Assembly (NCBI RefSeq): GCF_000739635.1
Contig: NZ_BATQ01000011.1
Span: forward strand, 1 to 50,783
Origin: Verrucomicrobium sp. BvORR034
GTDB lineage: Bacteria; Verrucomicrobiota; Verrucomicrobiia; Verrucomicrobiales; Verrucomicrobiaceae
Direction of reading: 5' to 3'
DNA length: 50,783 nt
How positions within the stretch are numbered: the stretch's first letter is position 1; each line of letters starts with the position of its first letter. This document shows positions 7,977-16,438 of this stretch, one piece after another. The notes below the pieces were generated by a model. It worked only from the letters and a program-made list of their open reading frames with translations, made no database searches and was not told where the DNA came from. Position numbers and translations under genes: made by a program.

Positions 7977-8801
7977 ATGAGCAAGTTCACCACCAAAGAC
8001 GGCACCGAGATCTACTACAAAGACTGGGGCAAGGGGCCGGTTATCACCTTCAGTCACGGCTGGCCTCTGACCGCCGACGCGTGGGAAGCACAGATGTTTT
8101 TCCTCGCATCCCAGGGTTTCCGCTGCATCGCGCACGACCGCCGTGGGCATGGGCGCTCCAGCCAGCCGTGGGATGGCAACCACATGGACCAGTACGCGGA
8201 CGATCTGGCAGAGCTGTTTGATCTGCTGGATCTGAAAGACATCGTCATGGTCGGTCACTCGACCGGTGGTGGCGAAGTGGCGCGCTACATCGGTCGCCAT
8301 GGCACGGCGCGGGTTTCCAAGGCTGTGCTCATGGGAGCGGTGCCACCGATCATGCTCAAGACGGAGGCCAATCCAGGTGGTCTGCCCATGGAGGTCTTCG
8401 AGGGCTTCCGCCAGGCTTACCTTGCTGATCGGTCCCAGTTCTTTCTGGACGTGGCCAGCGGACCCTTCTTCGGCTTCAACCGGCCGGGAGCCAAGGTTTC
8501 GCAGGGACTCATCCAGTCCTGGTGGATGCAGGGGATGATGTCTGGTCACAAGAACGCGTATGACTGCATCAAGGCCTTCTCTGAAACCGACTTTACCGAG
8601 GATCTCAAGAGGTTCGATGTGCCTACGCTCATCATCCACGGAGATGACGACCAGATTGTGCCCATCGGTGCTTCCGCCCATGAGGCGGTGAAACTCATCC
8701 CCAACGCCGAACTCAAGATCTATCCCGGTGGCACCCACAGCCTGGGGGACACCAGCAAGGATCAGCTCAATGCCGACCTGCTCGCCTTTGCGCAGAGCTG
8801 A
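7977..8801 (+). CDS. Alpha/beta hydrolase (non-haem chloroperoxidase/esterase type)
   Basis: A 274-residue cytoplasmic hydrolase. The nucleophile elbow is G-H-S95-T-G-G. The oxyanion segment is FSHGWPL, and the motif HDRRGHGRS follows strand 4. Near the C-terminus come the acid in GDDDQIVP (about Asp225) and the base His254 in GGTHSLGD. This pattern is that of bacterial cofactor-free haloperoxidases and arylesterases, which hydrolyse esters and may perhydrolyse carboxylic acids in vitro. It sits between the isochorismatase-like gene and an SDR gene 41 bp downstream, a common grouping in detoxification clusters. The true substrate is unknown. Confidence 0.92.
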   Translation: MSKFTTKDGTEIYYKDWGKGPVITFSHGWPLTADAWEAQMFFLASQGFRCIAHDRRGHGRSSQPWDGNHMDQYADDLAELFDLLDLKDIVMVGHSTGGGEVARYIGRHGTARVSKAVLMGAVPPIMLKTEANPGGLPMEVFEGFRQAYLADRSQFFLDVASGPFFGFNRPGAKVSQGLIQSWWMQGMMSGHKNAYDCIKAFSETDFTEDLKRFDVPTLIIHGDDDQIVPIGASAHEAVKLIPNAELKIYPGGTHSLGDTSKDQLNADLLAFAQS

Positions 8802-8842
8802 GATCTCCCCCGGGGAACAAACTTTCATCCGTCCATCTTCCT

Positions 8843-9595
8843 ATGTCCACTCAATCAAAACTGTCCGGCAAGACAGCCATCGTCACCGGAGCCTCCAAAG
8901 GCATCGGTGCCTCCGTTGCCAAGTACCTCGCCGCTGAGGGCGCGTCTGTGATCGTCAACTACTCGTCCAGCAAAGAAGCTGCTGATCAGGTGGTGGCGGA
9001 GATCATCGCCGACGGCGGAAAAGCCGCAGCCGTGCACGCCAACATGTCCGAACAAGCGGACATCGAGCGTCTCTTTGCCGAGACCAAGGCGCTCTATGGC
9101 CAGCTCGATATCCTGGTGAACAACGCTGGGGTGTACGACTTCGCTCCGCTGGGGCAGATCACGGAAGAGCACTTCCACAAGATGTTCAACCTCAACGTGC
9201 TCGGGCTCATCCTCGCCATGCAGGAGTCGCTCAAGTACTTTGGCGAGGCGGGAGGCGCCATCGTCAACGTGAGCTCGGTGGTGGCCACCTATTCCCCAGC
9301 CAACTCCGGCGTGTACAACGCCACGAAGTCTGCTGTGGACGGCCTGACTCGCACGTTCTCCAAGGAACTGGCTCCCAAAAAGATCCGGGTGAACTCGATC
9401 AATCCAGGACCTATTGAAACGGATGGCGTGCATGCCCAGGGGCTGGCTGACAAGTTCCGGGAGATGGGGGCGGGCCTGCCCTTGGGGCGTGTGGGCCAGC
9501 CTGCGGACATCGCCACCGGCGTGGTGTTCCTCGCTTCCGATGACTCCTCCTGGATGACCGGTGAGACCCTCTACGTCGCGGGCGGTCTGCGGTGA
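8843..9595 (+). CDS. Short-chain dehydrogenase/reductase (FabG-like)
   Basis: A 250-residue classical SDR. The nucleotide-binding motif TGASKGIG is at residues 15-22, and NNAG closes the Rossmann half. The catalytic Ser lies in VNVSSVV, and the catalytic pair is Tyr158/Lys162 in YNATK. The C-terminal PGPIETDG and VVFLASDDSSWMTGETLYVAGG segments are typical of 3-oxoacyl reductase-like SDRs. A lone copy next to an alpha/beta hydrolase more likely reduces a small carbonyl compound than serves fatty-acid synthesis, so no fabG name is given. A membrane-protein gene follows 48 bp later. Confidence 0.93.
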   Translation: MSTQSKLSGKTAIVTGASKGIGASVAKYLAAEGASVIVNYSSSKEAADQVVAEIIADGGKAAAVHANMSEQADIERLFAETKALYGQLDILVNNAGVYDFAPLGQITEEHFHKMFNLNVLGLILAMQESLKYFGEAGGAIVNVSSVVATYSPANSGVYNATKSAVDGLTRTFSKELAPKKIRVNSINPGPIETDGVHAQGLADKFREMGAGLPLGRVGQPADIATGVVFLASDDSSWMTGETLYVAGGLR

Positions 9596-9643
9596 GTTCA
9601 GGAGTCAACACATCCTCTTTCAACCTCATCAGAAAGGAACACC

Positions 9644-10138
9644 ATGGGATTGACCACATTGGGCCTCATTCACACCGTCATCAGTCTGGTGGCGGTCTTT
9701 GCCGGAATCTACGCCTTCATCAGGGACAAGCAGATCATCACCGGCAATACGGTGGGCCAGATCTACCTCTGGGGTACCGTTCTCACCTGCCTCACAGGAT
9801 TTGGCATCTTCCAGCATGGGGGCTTTGGCGCTCCACATGCACTCGGCGTCATCACTCTGGTGGTGCTGTTGATTGCCTGGGGTGCTGGCACCCGCGGCTG
9901 GTTCGGCAAGTCCGGCAAGGTGGTGGAAGTGGTGAGCTACTCCGTCACCTTCTTTTTCCACATGATCCCGGCCATCACGGAGACCACGACACGTCTGCCG
10001 GTGGGCAATCCGTTGGTAAAGGATCGCGAAGGACCGGAGCTGCAAGCCGCGGCGGGTGTATGCTTGGTGCTGCTGCTGATTGGGGTCTTCTTGCAGGTGC
10101 GGCGACTGCGTGCAGGGAAGCCCGCAGGGGCGCGGTGA
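9644..10138 (+). CDS. Four-helix membrane protein of unknown function
   Basis: A 164-residue integral membrane protein with four hydrophobic helices at about residues 5-25, 38-55, 64-84 and 138-157. A soluble loop (about 105-135) contains HMIPAITETTTRLPVG. The C-terminus is Arg-rich and presumably cytoplasmic. The family resembles small uncharacterised membrane proteins found beside SDR and hydrolase genes; I recognise no transport motif. The His and Glu residues of the loop could bind a ligand or metal, which is speculation. It is 48 bp after the SDR gene on the same strand and probably belongs to that operon. Confidence 0.75.
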   Translation: MGLTTLGLIHTVISLVAVFAGIYAFIRDKQIITGNTVGQIYLWGTVLTCLTGFGIFQHGGFGAPHALGVITLVVLLIAWGAGTRGWFGKSGKVVEVVSYSVTFFFHMIPAITETTTRLPVGNPLVKDREGPELQAAAGVCLVLLLIGVFLQVRRLRAGKPAGAR

Positions 10139-10213
10139 TATTCCTTGTCATCCCAGGGTGAGGTGGCTTCAATCAGGACTCGTGGCTTGCCTGGTCGGCA
10201 GCCACTTTTCCTC

Positions 10214-10708
10214 ATGAAAGCCGCTGCTCCGCTTCGCCTTGTCGTTCTGCTATTGTGCCTGCTTGGGGTGAGTTGCCGCACGCTGAGTCCAAGCGGTGAA
10301 CCGCCTTCCTACTATGGAAGGTTGTTCAAGTCGGCCGACTCGGTGGTGCTTTATTCCCTGAATCCACGGCGAAGCCGTGATGCTGTCGATGAGACGCTGC
10401 ATGGGTACAAGATCCTTGGGCAAACTCCCCTCGACAAGGAGCAGTCCCGGCAGGTGGCGGAGGAGCTGTATAGGGCACAGAAGGCGTCTGATGGATCGAG
10501 TGTGAGGTGCTTTGTTCCGCGGCACGCGGTGCGGACGGTGGCAGCCGGGCACATCCACGATTTCCTGATCTGCTATCAATGCTACCAGGTCTATTGGTTT
10601 CAGGACGGCACGCAGGTGGCGACGGTGACCGTGGAAGGTTCGCCTCGCTTCCTGAACAAGTTGCTTCAAGACGCAGGCATTCCCTTGTCTAACAAAGGTC
10701 CTGGCTGA
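10214..10708 (+). CDS. Putative lipoprotein of unknown function
   Basis: The ATG at 10214 gives 164 residues and begins with a signal sequence MKAAAPLRLVVLLLCLLGVS before Cys21, which fits a relaxed lipobox; an upstream in-frame start at 10145 would bury it. The mature part has a Tyr/Leu-rich first half and a segment CFVPRHAVRTVAAGHIHDFL that leads into a Cys/Tyr-rich core (CYQCYQVYWF). The pattern recalls small exported proteins in which a conserved CYxC-like stretch lies in a beta sandwich, but I cannot name a family. It follows the membrane-protein gene by 75 bp and is convergent with the MFS gene. Confidence 0.7.
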   Translation: MKAAAPLRLVVLLLCLLGVSCRTLSPSGEPPSYYGRLFKSADSVVLYSLNPRRSRDAVDETLHGYKILGQTPLDKEQSRQVAEELYRAQKASDGSSVRCFVPRHAVRTVAAGHIHDFLICYQCYQVYWFQDGTQVATVTVEGSPRFLNKLLQDAGIPLSNKGPG

Positions 10709-10729
10709 TCTGACCCCTTGTGGAAGGGT

Positions 10730-11989
10730 TCACGGAAGGGAAGCATCCGGCTCTGGAGACCGCCCCCGTGGGGTTGCGTTCTCCCTGCAGGCCAGGGCAT
10801 CTGTATATCCTGCTGGGGACAGTCTGGCTGTCAGTCCTGCCACGACGGCGATGCAACCCAGATGCACCAGCCAGCCAGCGGTGAATCCGTCCGTGTAGTC
10901 GTGCAGCACGGCAGCCAGCCAGGGGGCAAGGGCGGCGAGGAGGAACCCGCCTCCTTGCATCACTGCGCTCAGAGCGGCGGCATGAGCCGGGCGATGGTCA
11001 TGGTCCAGAGCCACCACCATAAAGAGAGCGAAGAAACCTCCCAATCCTGCGCCGCCGACCGCAGCCCAAAGCTTGGGGTAGAGGTCGGGCCATGCTACCA
11101 GTCCCATGAACGCAACTGCCTGCAAGGCCAGCGAATGCCAAAGCCAGGTGCGCCGGTCCAGATTGCGACGGGCGAGGATGGGCAGCAGCAAGGCGGCCGC
11201 TGCTTGAGAAAGGGTCATGACTGCCACCAGACTGCCGCTGCCCGCCGCGCTCCAGCCATGCGTCTGATAGAACGGGGCAAGCCAGGCCACGAGAGAGGAG
11301 TAACCGCCGTTGACCAGGCCAAAGCAGAGCATGAGCAGCCAGGCCCGTGGACAACGCAGGAGAGGCGCAAGAGGAACGGGGCGGGTCTGTGAGCAGGTGT
11401 CAGATGCCGGCAGGGCAATCCATGCCAGCCCCAGGGCCAGCAGACAGGGCAGACCCAGGATGGCGAGAGCAATGCGCCAGTCTCCCAAGGTGTGGGCCAT
11501 CAGGGGCGAAAGTTGTGCTCCCAAGGCTCCGCCGCCCATCATGGCCGCAGAGTAGAGTCCCATCACGGGTGCCAGCCAGAGGGGCATTTGCGCCTTGATC
11601 ACGGCAGGAAATACCGCCTGTACGACGGCCACACCCAACCCGCACAGGGCGGCCGTGCCAATGAGGGCGAGACCACTGTGAGCCTCAAAACGCAAAAGGG
11701 AACCCAGCCCAAGCATGGCGAGCGCGATCAGGATGGCGCGTCGCGAGCCAAGCTTGCGGGCTACCCAGGGTGAGGCAAAAGCTCCGGCCCCCATGAGAGC
11801 GACTGGCAGAAAGGTGAGCCAGGCCATGCCCTGCTGGGAGAGGCCTGTGCTACGCTGGATGTCCGCAGCCAGCGGGCCGGCGGCGGTGAGGAAGGAGCGC
11901 AGGTTCACACCCGTCAACACCACGGTGGCCAGCAGCAGAAGCGTGTGGGCCGGGCGGGTGGGCAAGGTTGTTTCCTCGTGGGGATGCAT
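10730..11989 (-). CDS. MFS transporter, CynX/NimT type
   Basis: A 419-residue carrier with about twelve hydrophobic helices. The start pattern VVLTGVNLRSFLTAAGPLAA is typical of the cyanate/nitroimidazole (CynX/NimT) group. The loop after helix 2 (WVARKLGSRRA) is the MFS A-like motif. The start ATG at 11989 shares its A with the stop codon of the deaminase upstream, so translation is coupled. A longer start at 12031 lies inside that gene. Coupling with a purine or cytosine-type deaminase suggests uptake or export of a nucleobase-like or cyanate-like compound. The LysR gene divergent from this operon is the likely regulator. Confidence 0.9.
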   Translation of the reverse strand: MHPHEETTLPTRPAHTLLLLATVVLTGVNLRSFLTAAGPLAADIQRSTGLSQQGMAWLTFLPVALMGAGAFASPWVARKLGSRRAILIALAMLGLGSLLRFEAHSGLALIGTAALCGLGVAVVQAVFPAVIKAQMPLWLAPVMGLYSAAMMGGGALGAQLSPLMAHTLGDWRIALAILGLPCLLALGLAWIALPASDTCSQTRPVPLAPLLRCPRAWLLMLCFGLVNGGYSSLVAWLAPFYQTHGWSAAGSGSLVAVMTLSQAAAALLLPILARRNLDRRTWLWHSLALQAVAFMGLVAWPDLYPKLWAAVGGAGLGGFFALFMVVALDHDHRPAHAAALSAVMQGGGFLLAALAPWLAAVLHDYTDGFTAGWLVHLGCIAVVAGLTARLSPAGYTDALACRENATPRGRSPEPDASLP

Positions 11990-12498
11990 CACGAGAAGGC
12001 GGTGGCCGGGATGCCGCGGGCATTGGCCCATGCCTCGTAGGGATGCTGCCCTGTGATTTCAGGCGGGACGTGCACGAGGCGGAGGTGACGCAGGCTGGTC
12101 GTCATGCCCAGTTCCTCGTAAATCGCGGCCGTGGACAGGCCATAGGGCTCAGCCTCCCGGTTGGTAAAGGCGTAGGTGACCTCGCTAATGCCCGCCATCC
12201 GCATGGCGGCCAGGCACATGGGGCAGGGGTGCCCACTGGCATAGACGGTGCAACCCTCCAGCAGCGGAGACTGCAGCACCTGGCTGGCGGCGCGCACGGC
12301 CTGCATCTCCGCGTGCGCGGTCGGGTCGTTGGAGAGGTTTATTTCATTGACCCCGCGGGAGATAACCCGCCCGTACTTCACCACCACGGCACCAAACGGC
12401 CGGCCCCCTTCAGAGATGTTGGTCACAGCCAGATCAATGGCTTCCTGGAGAAAGACATCCGGTGCAACAGAGGTGGGGGTGACAAGGGTCGTCGTCAT
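11989..12498 (-). CDS. Nucleobase/nucleoside deaminase (guanine deaminase-like)
   Basis: A 169-residue zinc deaminase of the cytidine-deaminase superfamily. His62 and Glu64 form the HAE motif and Cys92/Cys95 the PCPMC motif. The segment after it (AAMRMAGISEVTYAF) and the C-terminal YGLSTAAIYEEL resemble CDA-type guanine deaminases more than tRNA adenosine deaminases (TadA). The substrate could therefore be guanine or a related base. The ATG at 12498 is used; a TTG at 12510 would add four residues. The stop overlaps the start of the MFS gene, and the ankyrin gene lies 27 bp upstream on the same strand. Confidence 0.88.
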   Translation of the reverse strand: MTTTLVTPTSVAPDVFLQEAIDLAVTNISEGGRPFGAVVVKYGRVISRGVNEINLSNDPTAHAEMQAVRAASQVLQSPLLEGCTVYASGHPCPMCLAAMRMAGISEVTYAFTNREAEPYGLSTAAIYEELGMTTSLRHLRLVHVPPEITGQHPYEAWANARGIPATAFS

Positions 12499-12525
12499 GA
12501 TTTTGAGCAAGGCGTGGCGCTGACC

Positions 12526-13167
12526 TCAGCGACCGCCGGCGGCCAGGAGCAGTCCGGCCATTTCAATCTGCCCACGCTGGTTCGCGTGTTTCAAAGCCGT
12601 GACCCCTTCGCCATCGGGAAGGTTTACATCGGCCCCTGCATTCAGGAGCAGTCGGGCGATTTCCACATAGGCCGCGCCGCCATCGCCAAAGATCACTGCC
12701 TGGAGCAGAGCGGTCCAATCGAGCCAGTTGATGTGATCCACCTCCACCCCGCTCTCAAGGAGCACCTTCACCGTTTCCACATCCCCGCGCTCTGCGGCGG
12801 CCATGAGGGCGGTGCTTTCAAAGCGGTCCGTGCTGTGGACATTGGCCCCATGGCGGAGCGTCAGCGCCAGCAGATCCGGCAGGCCTTGGGAGGCGGCCGT
12901 CATGAAAGGACTGGCGAGCACGGCATCCCGGGCGTTCACGTCCGCTCCTGCTTCCATCAGCAGTCGGGCCGTTTCCACGTGATTGCCCTGCACGGCTGCG
13001 AGGAGGGCGGTGCGGCGACGATGGTCACGTGCCTCCAGCGGCACTCCTTCATGGAGGGCTGCCAGAACCGCCCTGCTGTCGCCCCGGCTGGCTGCCGCCA
13101 CGAGTCGCACCGCCGATGAAGAATCGGTGGTGGCCGAGGCGTGAGCGGAAAAGGGGTCCGAGATCAT
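12526..13167 (-). CDS. Ankyrin-repeat protein
   Basis: From the ATG at 13167 the protein has 213 residues and is built of about five ankyrin repeats of near 33 residues. Each shows the TALLAAVQGNHVETARLLMEAGADVNA pattern in part; the clearest are about 75-107, 140-175 and 180-210. There is no signal peptide. Ankyrin stacks bind other proteins, and the partner is unknown. A TTG farther upstream (13251) would extend it into the divergent promoter region and is unlikely. It is the first gene of an operon with the deaminase and the MFS carrier, an unusual grouping that may mean it regulates one of them. Confidence 0.9.
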   Translation of the reverse strand: MISDPFSAHASATTDSSSAVRLVAAASRGDSRAVLAALHEGVPLEARDHRRRTALLAAVQGNHVETARLLMEAGADVNARDAVLASPFMTAASQGLPDLLALTLRHGANVHSTDRFESTALMAAAERGDVETVKVLLESGVEVDHINWLDWTALLQAVIFGDGGAAYVEIARLLLNAGADVNLPDGEGVTALKHANQRGQIEMAGLLLAAGGR

Positions 13168-13282
13168 GGCGCAGAGCGGGAAGCAATGGTGACCGGGACG
13201 GCATGGGAACAGGGGTTTGAGAGTTCCCGTACCGTTTTGGACGCTACGCAATCTGCTTAGTATTTGGAAATTAAATCATGAC

Positions 13283-14149
13283 ATGCTATCTATTGAATTT
13301 GTGAATGTTTCCCTGCTCGACCTGGAACTGCTCCGCACTTTTGTGTCGGTGGTGGACTGCGGCAGCTTCACGGTGGCGGCGGGGCGCCTGAGTTCCACCC
13401 AGTCCACAGTGAGCCAGAAGATCGCCCGGCTGGAGGAGCAGGTCGGTCATGCGGTGTTGGACCGCAGCCGTCGCGATGTCCGCCTGACGGCGGCCGGGGA
13501 GAGGCTGATTGGCTACTCGCGCCGTCTGCTGGCGCTGAACGAGGAGGCGGTGGATGCCCTCTCCCGTGGGGTGGTGGAGACGACGATTCGTCTGGGGGTG
13601 CCGGAGGATTTCGCTGCCGGGCGGCTCACCGGCATGTTGGTGGAATTCACCGGCAGGCACCCCAATCTGAAGCTGGAGATCACCAGTGGTCTGAGCCGCG
13701 ACTTGCGGCGGCTTTTTGAGAGAGGTGAGCTGGATCTGGGGCTCATCAAGCAGCGCAAAGGGACGGAGGAAGGCGTCCAGCGGTGGCGGGAACCGCTCTG
13801 CTGGGTGGACAGCCGGGCGAATCCAGCCTTTGACCGGGATCCCGTGCCTTTGGTGGTGTTCCCACCCCATGGGCTCTACCGGGATGACATGATCCACACC
13901 TTTGAGACCCTCGGGCGGAGCTGGCGGATTGTCTATTCCAGCTCAAGCCTGGCGGGCATTCAGGCGGCCGTGGCAGATGGGCTGGGCATCAGTCTGTTGC
14001 CGGTGCGCACCGTGCTGCCCGCTCATCAGGTCTTGGGAGAGGCGCATGGATTGCCGTTGATCGACAACATGGAGATCGCCACCTACCACCGGACGGATGC
14101 CGGTGAGCTGATCACGGAGCTGGCGCATCAGCTTTCTCTACTCATCTAG
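13283..14149 (+). CDS. LysR-family transcriptional regulator
   Basis: About 288 residues from the ATG at 13283; a GTG at 13301 would start at VNVSLLDLELLRTF and also fits the family. The winged helix-turn-helix (FTVAAGRLSSTQSTVSQKIA through VLDRSRRDVRLTAAGE) is typical. The remaining effector domain has the LRLGVPEDF-like and GLGISLLPVR segments of LysR proteins. It is divergent from the ankyrin/deaminase/MFS operon with about 115-130 bp between starts, the usual arrangement for a LysR regulator and its target. The inducer is probably the carrier's substrate, which is unknown. Confidence 0.93.
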   Translation: MLSIEFVNVSLLDLELLRTFVSVVDCGSFTVAAGRLSSTQSTVSQKIARLEEQVGHAVLDRSRRDVRLTAAGERLIGYSRRLLALNEEAVDALSRGVVETTIRLGVPEDFAAGRLTGMLVEFTGRHPNLKLEITSGLSRDLRRLFERGELDLGLIKQRKGTEEGVQRWREPLCWVDSRANPAFDRDPVPLVVFPPHGLYRDDMIHTFETLGRSWRIVYSSSSLAGIQAAVADGLGISLLPVRTVLPAHQVLGEAHGLPLIDNMEIATYHRTDAGELITELAHQLSLLI

Positions 14150-14410
14150 GCCCTTTTAGAAGTGAGGTGATGCTTCGGGCTGGACGGGTCGAGAGAGGTT
14201 CGCGTGGGGTGCAAAGGGACGTCGCTGGCATCCGCTCCGGGATGCCATACCCATTTTGATCTTCCGGAGGTGTCAGTCGCTACGCTCCTTCAACCATCCG
14301 GCTAATGGCTGTGATGCCTCCGGCATCGGGTGGCGGACTGCGATACCGATGAGAGCATTTCAAGTAGCACCTCAACATTTAGACGAGGGCACTGCTTTGT
14401 GATCACAATA
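14150..14410. other. Intergenic region, no feature recognised
   Basis: This is the gap between the convergent LysR and Gfo/Idh/MocA genes. I see no convincing gene or repeat before the terminator at 14411. Confidence 0.5.
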
Positions 14411-14455
14411 AGAAGAAAAAAGAACGCCCCGCCGGGGTGCGAATCCAGCGGGGCG
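14411..14455 (-). terminator. Rho-independent terminator for the Gfo/Idh/MocA gene
   Basis: Read on the minus strand, a GC-rich stem CGCCCCGC/GCGGGGCG (14448-14455 with 14425-14432, 15-nt loop) is followed by a T-rich tract, the complement of the A-rich run at about 14411-14424. It lies 84 bp after the stop of the oxidoreductase gene at 14539. Confidence 0.8.
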
Positions 14456-14538
14456 CAGCGCCTGTCAGAGTGAGGAAGCTGGGCGGACGGTCCTGTGGGG
14501 CCGGCCACCCATTCTGGCGGACGAATTGTTGTCAGCGA

Positions 14539-16005
14539 TCAGGCTTTGGCCTTGAGCCAGCCGTCGCGGTAGGAAGCGCGCTTGATGTACTTGTTGGCGC
14601 CTTCGTCGTTGGTCACCTTCATGGCTTCCTTGTCCCACTGCACGGTCTTGCCGGAGCGGATGGCGAGGTTGCCGAGGAGAACGAACTCCGTAAGCGGGCA
14701 GGAGTAGTCGAAGTTGGAGCTCGGGGTGCCACCATTGACGATGCAATGAGCCCACTCGCCCTGCGGATTGTTCGGCTTCGGACTGCGAGCCTCGGTCTTC
14801 TTGATGGTGCCGGCGGCCATGGCCTTCTTGGTGTCCAAGAACTTGGCGCTGGGGTAGATGGAAGGGCTGGCGCAATAGGCGTCGCCTTCGTACACCACGG
14901 CTTCCGTACCCTGGAAGATCATGCCGCTGCTGGCCTTCTTCCAGCCGTCTTCGCTGAGGTCGGCCATCATTTCGGGTTTGGCCGGCTTGTTGGCCTGACC
15001 GTCTTTGACGCCGTCCTGCCAGCTCACCACGAGAGGCTCGGGGTTGTTTTTGCCGGGGGCGAAGTGGTACTTCAGGCTGCTCCAGGTCGGGGCGCAATGC
15101 TCGCTGACCTCGCCGCTCTCCACCTCGATCTTCACCGGGATGGCCTGGCCGAGGATGCTGAAGGTGGCGTCCATGATGTGGCAGCCCATGTCGCCGAGGG
15201 CACCGGAGCCAAACTGCCACCAACCACGCCAGTTGAAGGGATGCACGCTCTTGCCGCGCTTGTTGGTCTGGCCAGTCGGGATGTCGAATTCAAAGTAGGG
15301 CTCGCTGGCCTCGCTGGAGAGCCACAGATCCCAGTCGAGCTCGGCCGGAGCCGTGGCGGCGACCTTCTTGAGGGGGCCTTGGGGCCAGATGGGGCGGTTC
15401 GTCCAGAGGTTGATGCCCTTGAGGGTGCCAATTGCGCCCTGTTCGATCCATTCCTTGGCGAGGCGCTGGCCTTCCATGGTGCGGCCCTGGTTGCCCATCT
15501 GGGTCACCACGCCGGCAGCCTTGGCAGCCTTGTGAAGTTCGCGCACTTCCCAGATCGTGTTACAAAGGGGCTTCTGCACGCAGACGTGCTTCCCGTAGCC
15601 GAGAGCCCACATGGCGGCCACAAAGTGGGTGTGGTCCGGGGTGCTGATGATGACGCCGTCGATGTCCTTGTGGTTCTCGTCCAGCATCTTGCGGAAGTCC
15701 TGGTAGAGCTTCGGCGAGGTGGAGGGGGCCGTCTGACCGGCATCGGTGAAGTACTTGGCGTGCTTGGCGGCGGCTTCTTCCACGCGCTTCTTGTCCACGT
15801 CCACGAGGGCCACGATGTTGTGGTCCAGAGCGATGGCCTGGGTGTCAGACTGGCCTTTGCCAAGCGCACCGATCACCGCGATGTTGAGCTTCTTGCTCGC
15901 GGTGTTTTGACCGTGGAGGAGGAGGTTCGGGAAGGTAAAGGCGCCCCCGGCCAGTCCGGCGGTCGTCGTGAGGAAGCGGCGGCGGTTCAGTGCTTTGCTT
16001 GACAT
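14539..16005 (-). CDS. Tat-exported Gfo/Idh/MocA-family oxidoreductase
   Basis: A 488-residue protein with a twin-arginine signal (NRRRFLTTTAGLAGG, Arg8-10). The NAD(P)-binding Rossmann domain begins LNIAVIGALGKG, with VDVDKKR after strand 2. The EKP-like motif is VCVQKPLCNT. The second half (DLWLSSEASEPYFEFD through WRGWWQFGSGALGDMGCHIM) is the extended form common in Verrucomicrobiota and Planctomycetota, where Tat-exported members are numerous. They are expected to oxidise or reduce sugar derivatives outside the cytoplasm with a tightly bound cofactor. It appears to be a single gene with its own terminator. Upstream (16006-16438) is a long gap that could hold its promoter. Confidence 0.9.
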   Translation of the reverse strand: MSSKALNRRRFLTTTAGLAGGAFTFPNLLLHGQNTASKKLNIAVIGALGKGQSDTQAIALDHNIVALVDVDKKRVEEAAAKHAKYFTDAGQTAPSTSPKLYQDFRKMLDENHKDIDGVIISTPDHTHFVAAMWALGYGKHVCVQKPLCNTIWEVRELHKAAKAAGVVTQMGNQGRTMEGQRLAKEWIEQGAIGTLKGINLWTNRPIWPQGPLKKVAATAPAELDWDLWLSSEASEPYFEFDIPTGQTNKRGKSVHPFNWRGWWQFGSGALGDMGCHIMDATFSILGQAIPVKIEVESGEVSEHCAPTWSSLKYHFAPGKNNPEPLVVSWQDGVKDGQANKPAKPEMMADLSEDGWKKASSGMIFQGTEAVVYEGDAYCASPSIYPSAKFLDTKKAMAAGTIKKTEARSPKPNNPQGEWAHCIVNGGTPSSNFDYSCPLTEFVLLGNLAIRSGKTVQWDKEAMKVTNDEGANKYIKRASYRDGWLKAKA

Positions 16006-16438
16006 GTGTGTGGTTTGGTTTGGTTTGACAGTGAAAAAGTGTGCAAAAACGGTCAGAAAAGGATCAAAAGCCTAGGCGAAACAAACGGGGCTGACCAGAG
16101 GTTATTGCGCGCCAGACCGTGAAAAATTGAGGATTGTCGAGGCATCTTTGCCTGGGGATGCCGCCATCGGCCCGGGATTTCACGTGGTATGAATTCGCCG
16201 GGCGGGAGACAGTGTATCGCGCCATCCTGGTGCCGTGGCTGGTGGGAAATTGAATCCGTCCCCGCCCCGCTAGCGCACCGTAGATGCCCGACTACCCCCA
16301 TTTGTGGGACGGACGAGAAGATCGTGGATTTGCAGGTGAGAGATGGGGAAGAGTATGGTAATTTCCAGAAACAATGAAGTATCAAGTTCTTTTTGCTGAG
16401 GGAGTTACAGAACGCGCGAAGGCGACTGGTGAAGCAAC
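16006..16438. other. Intergenic region between divergent genes
   Basis: This is 433 bp between the divergent oxidoreductase and HEAT-repeat genes. Two short overlapping open frames on opposite strands (about 16053-16385 and 16189-16377) show no family resemblance. The region presumably holds the two promoters. I recognise no strong repeat or RNA. Confidence 0.5.

Noticed and set aside
11968-13119. Plus-strand open frame of 383 codons
   Set aside because: It lies antisense to the deaminase and ankyrin genes, which have clear motifs; a GC-rich shadow frame.
14437-16002. Plus-strand open frame of 521 codons
   Set aside because: It lies antisense to the Gfo/Idh/MocA gene and has no family features.
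16053-16385. Two overlapping small open frames in the gap before the HEAT gene
   Set aside because: Composition and lack of any motif give no support; more likely promoter DNA.
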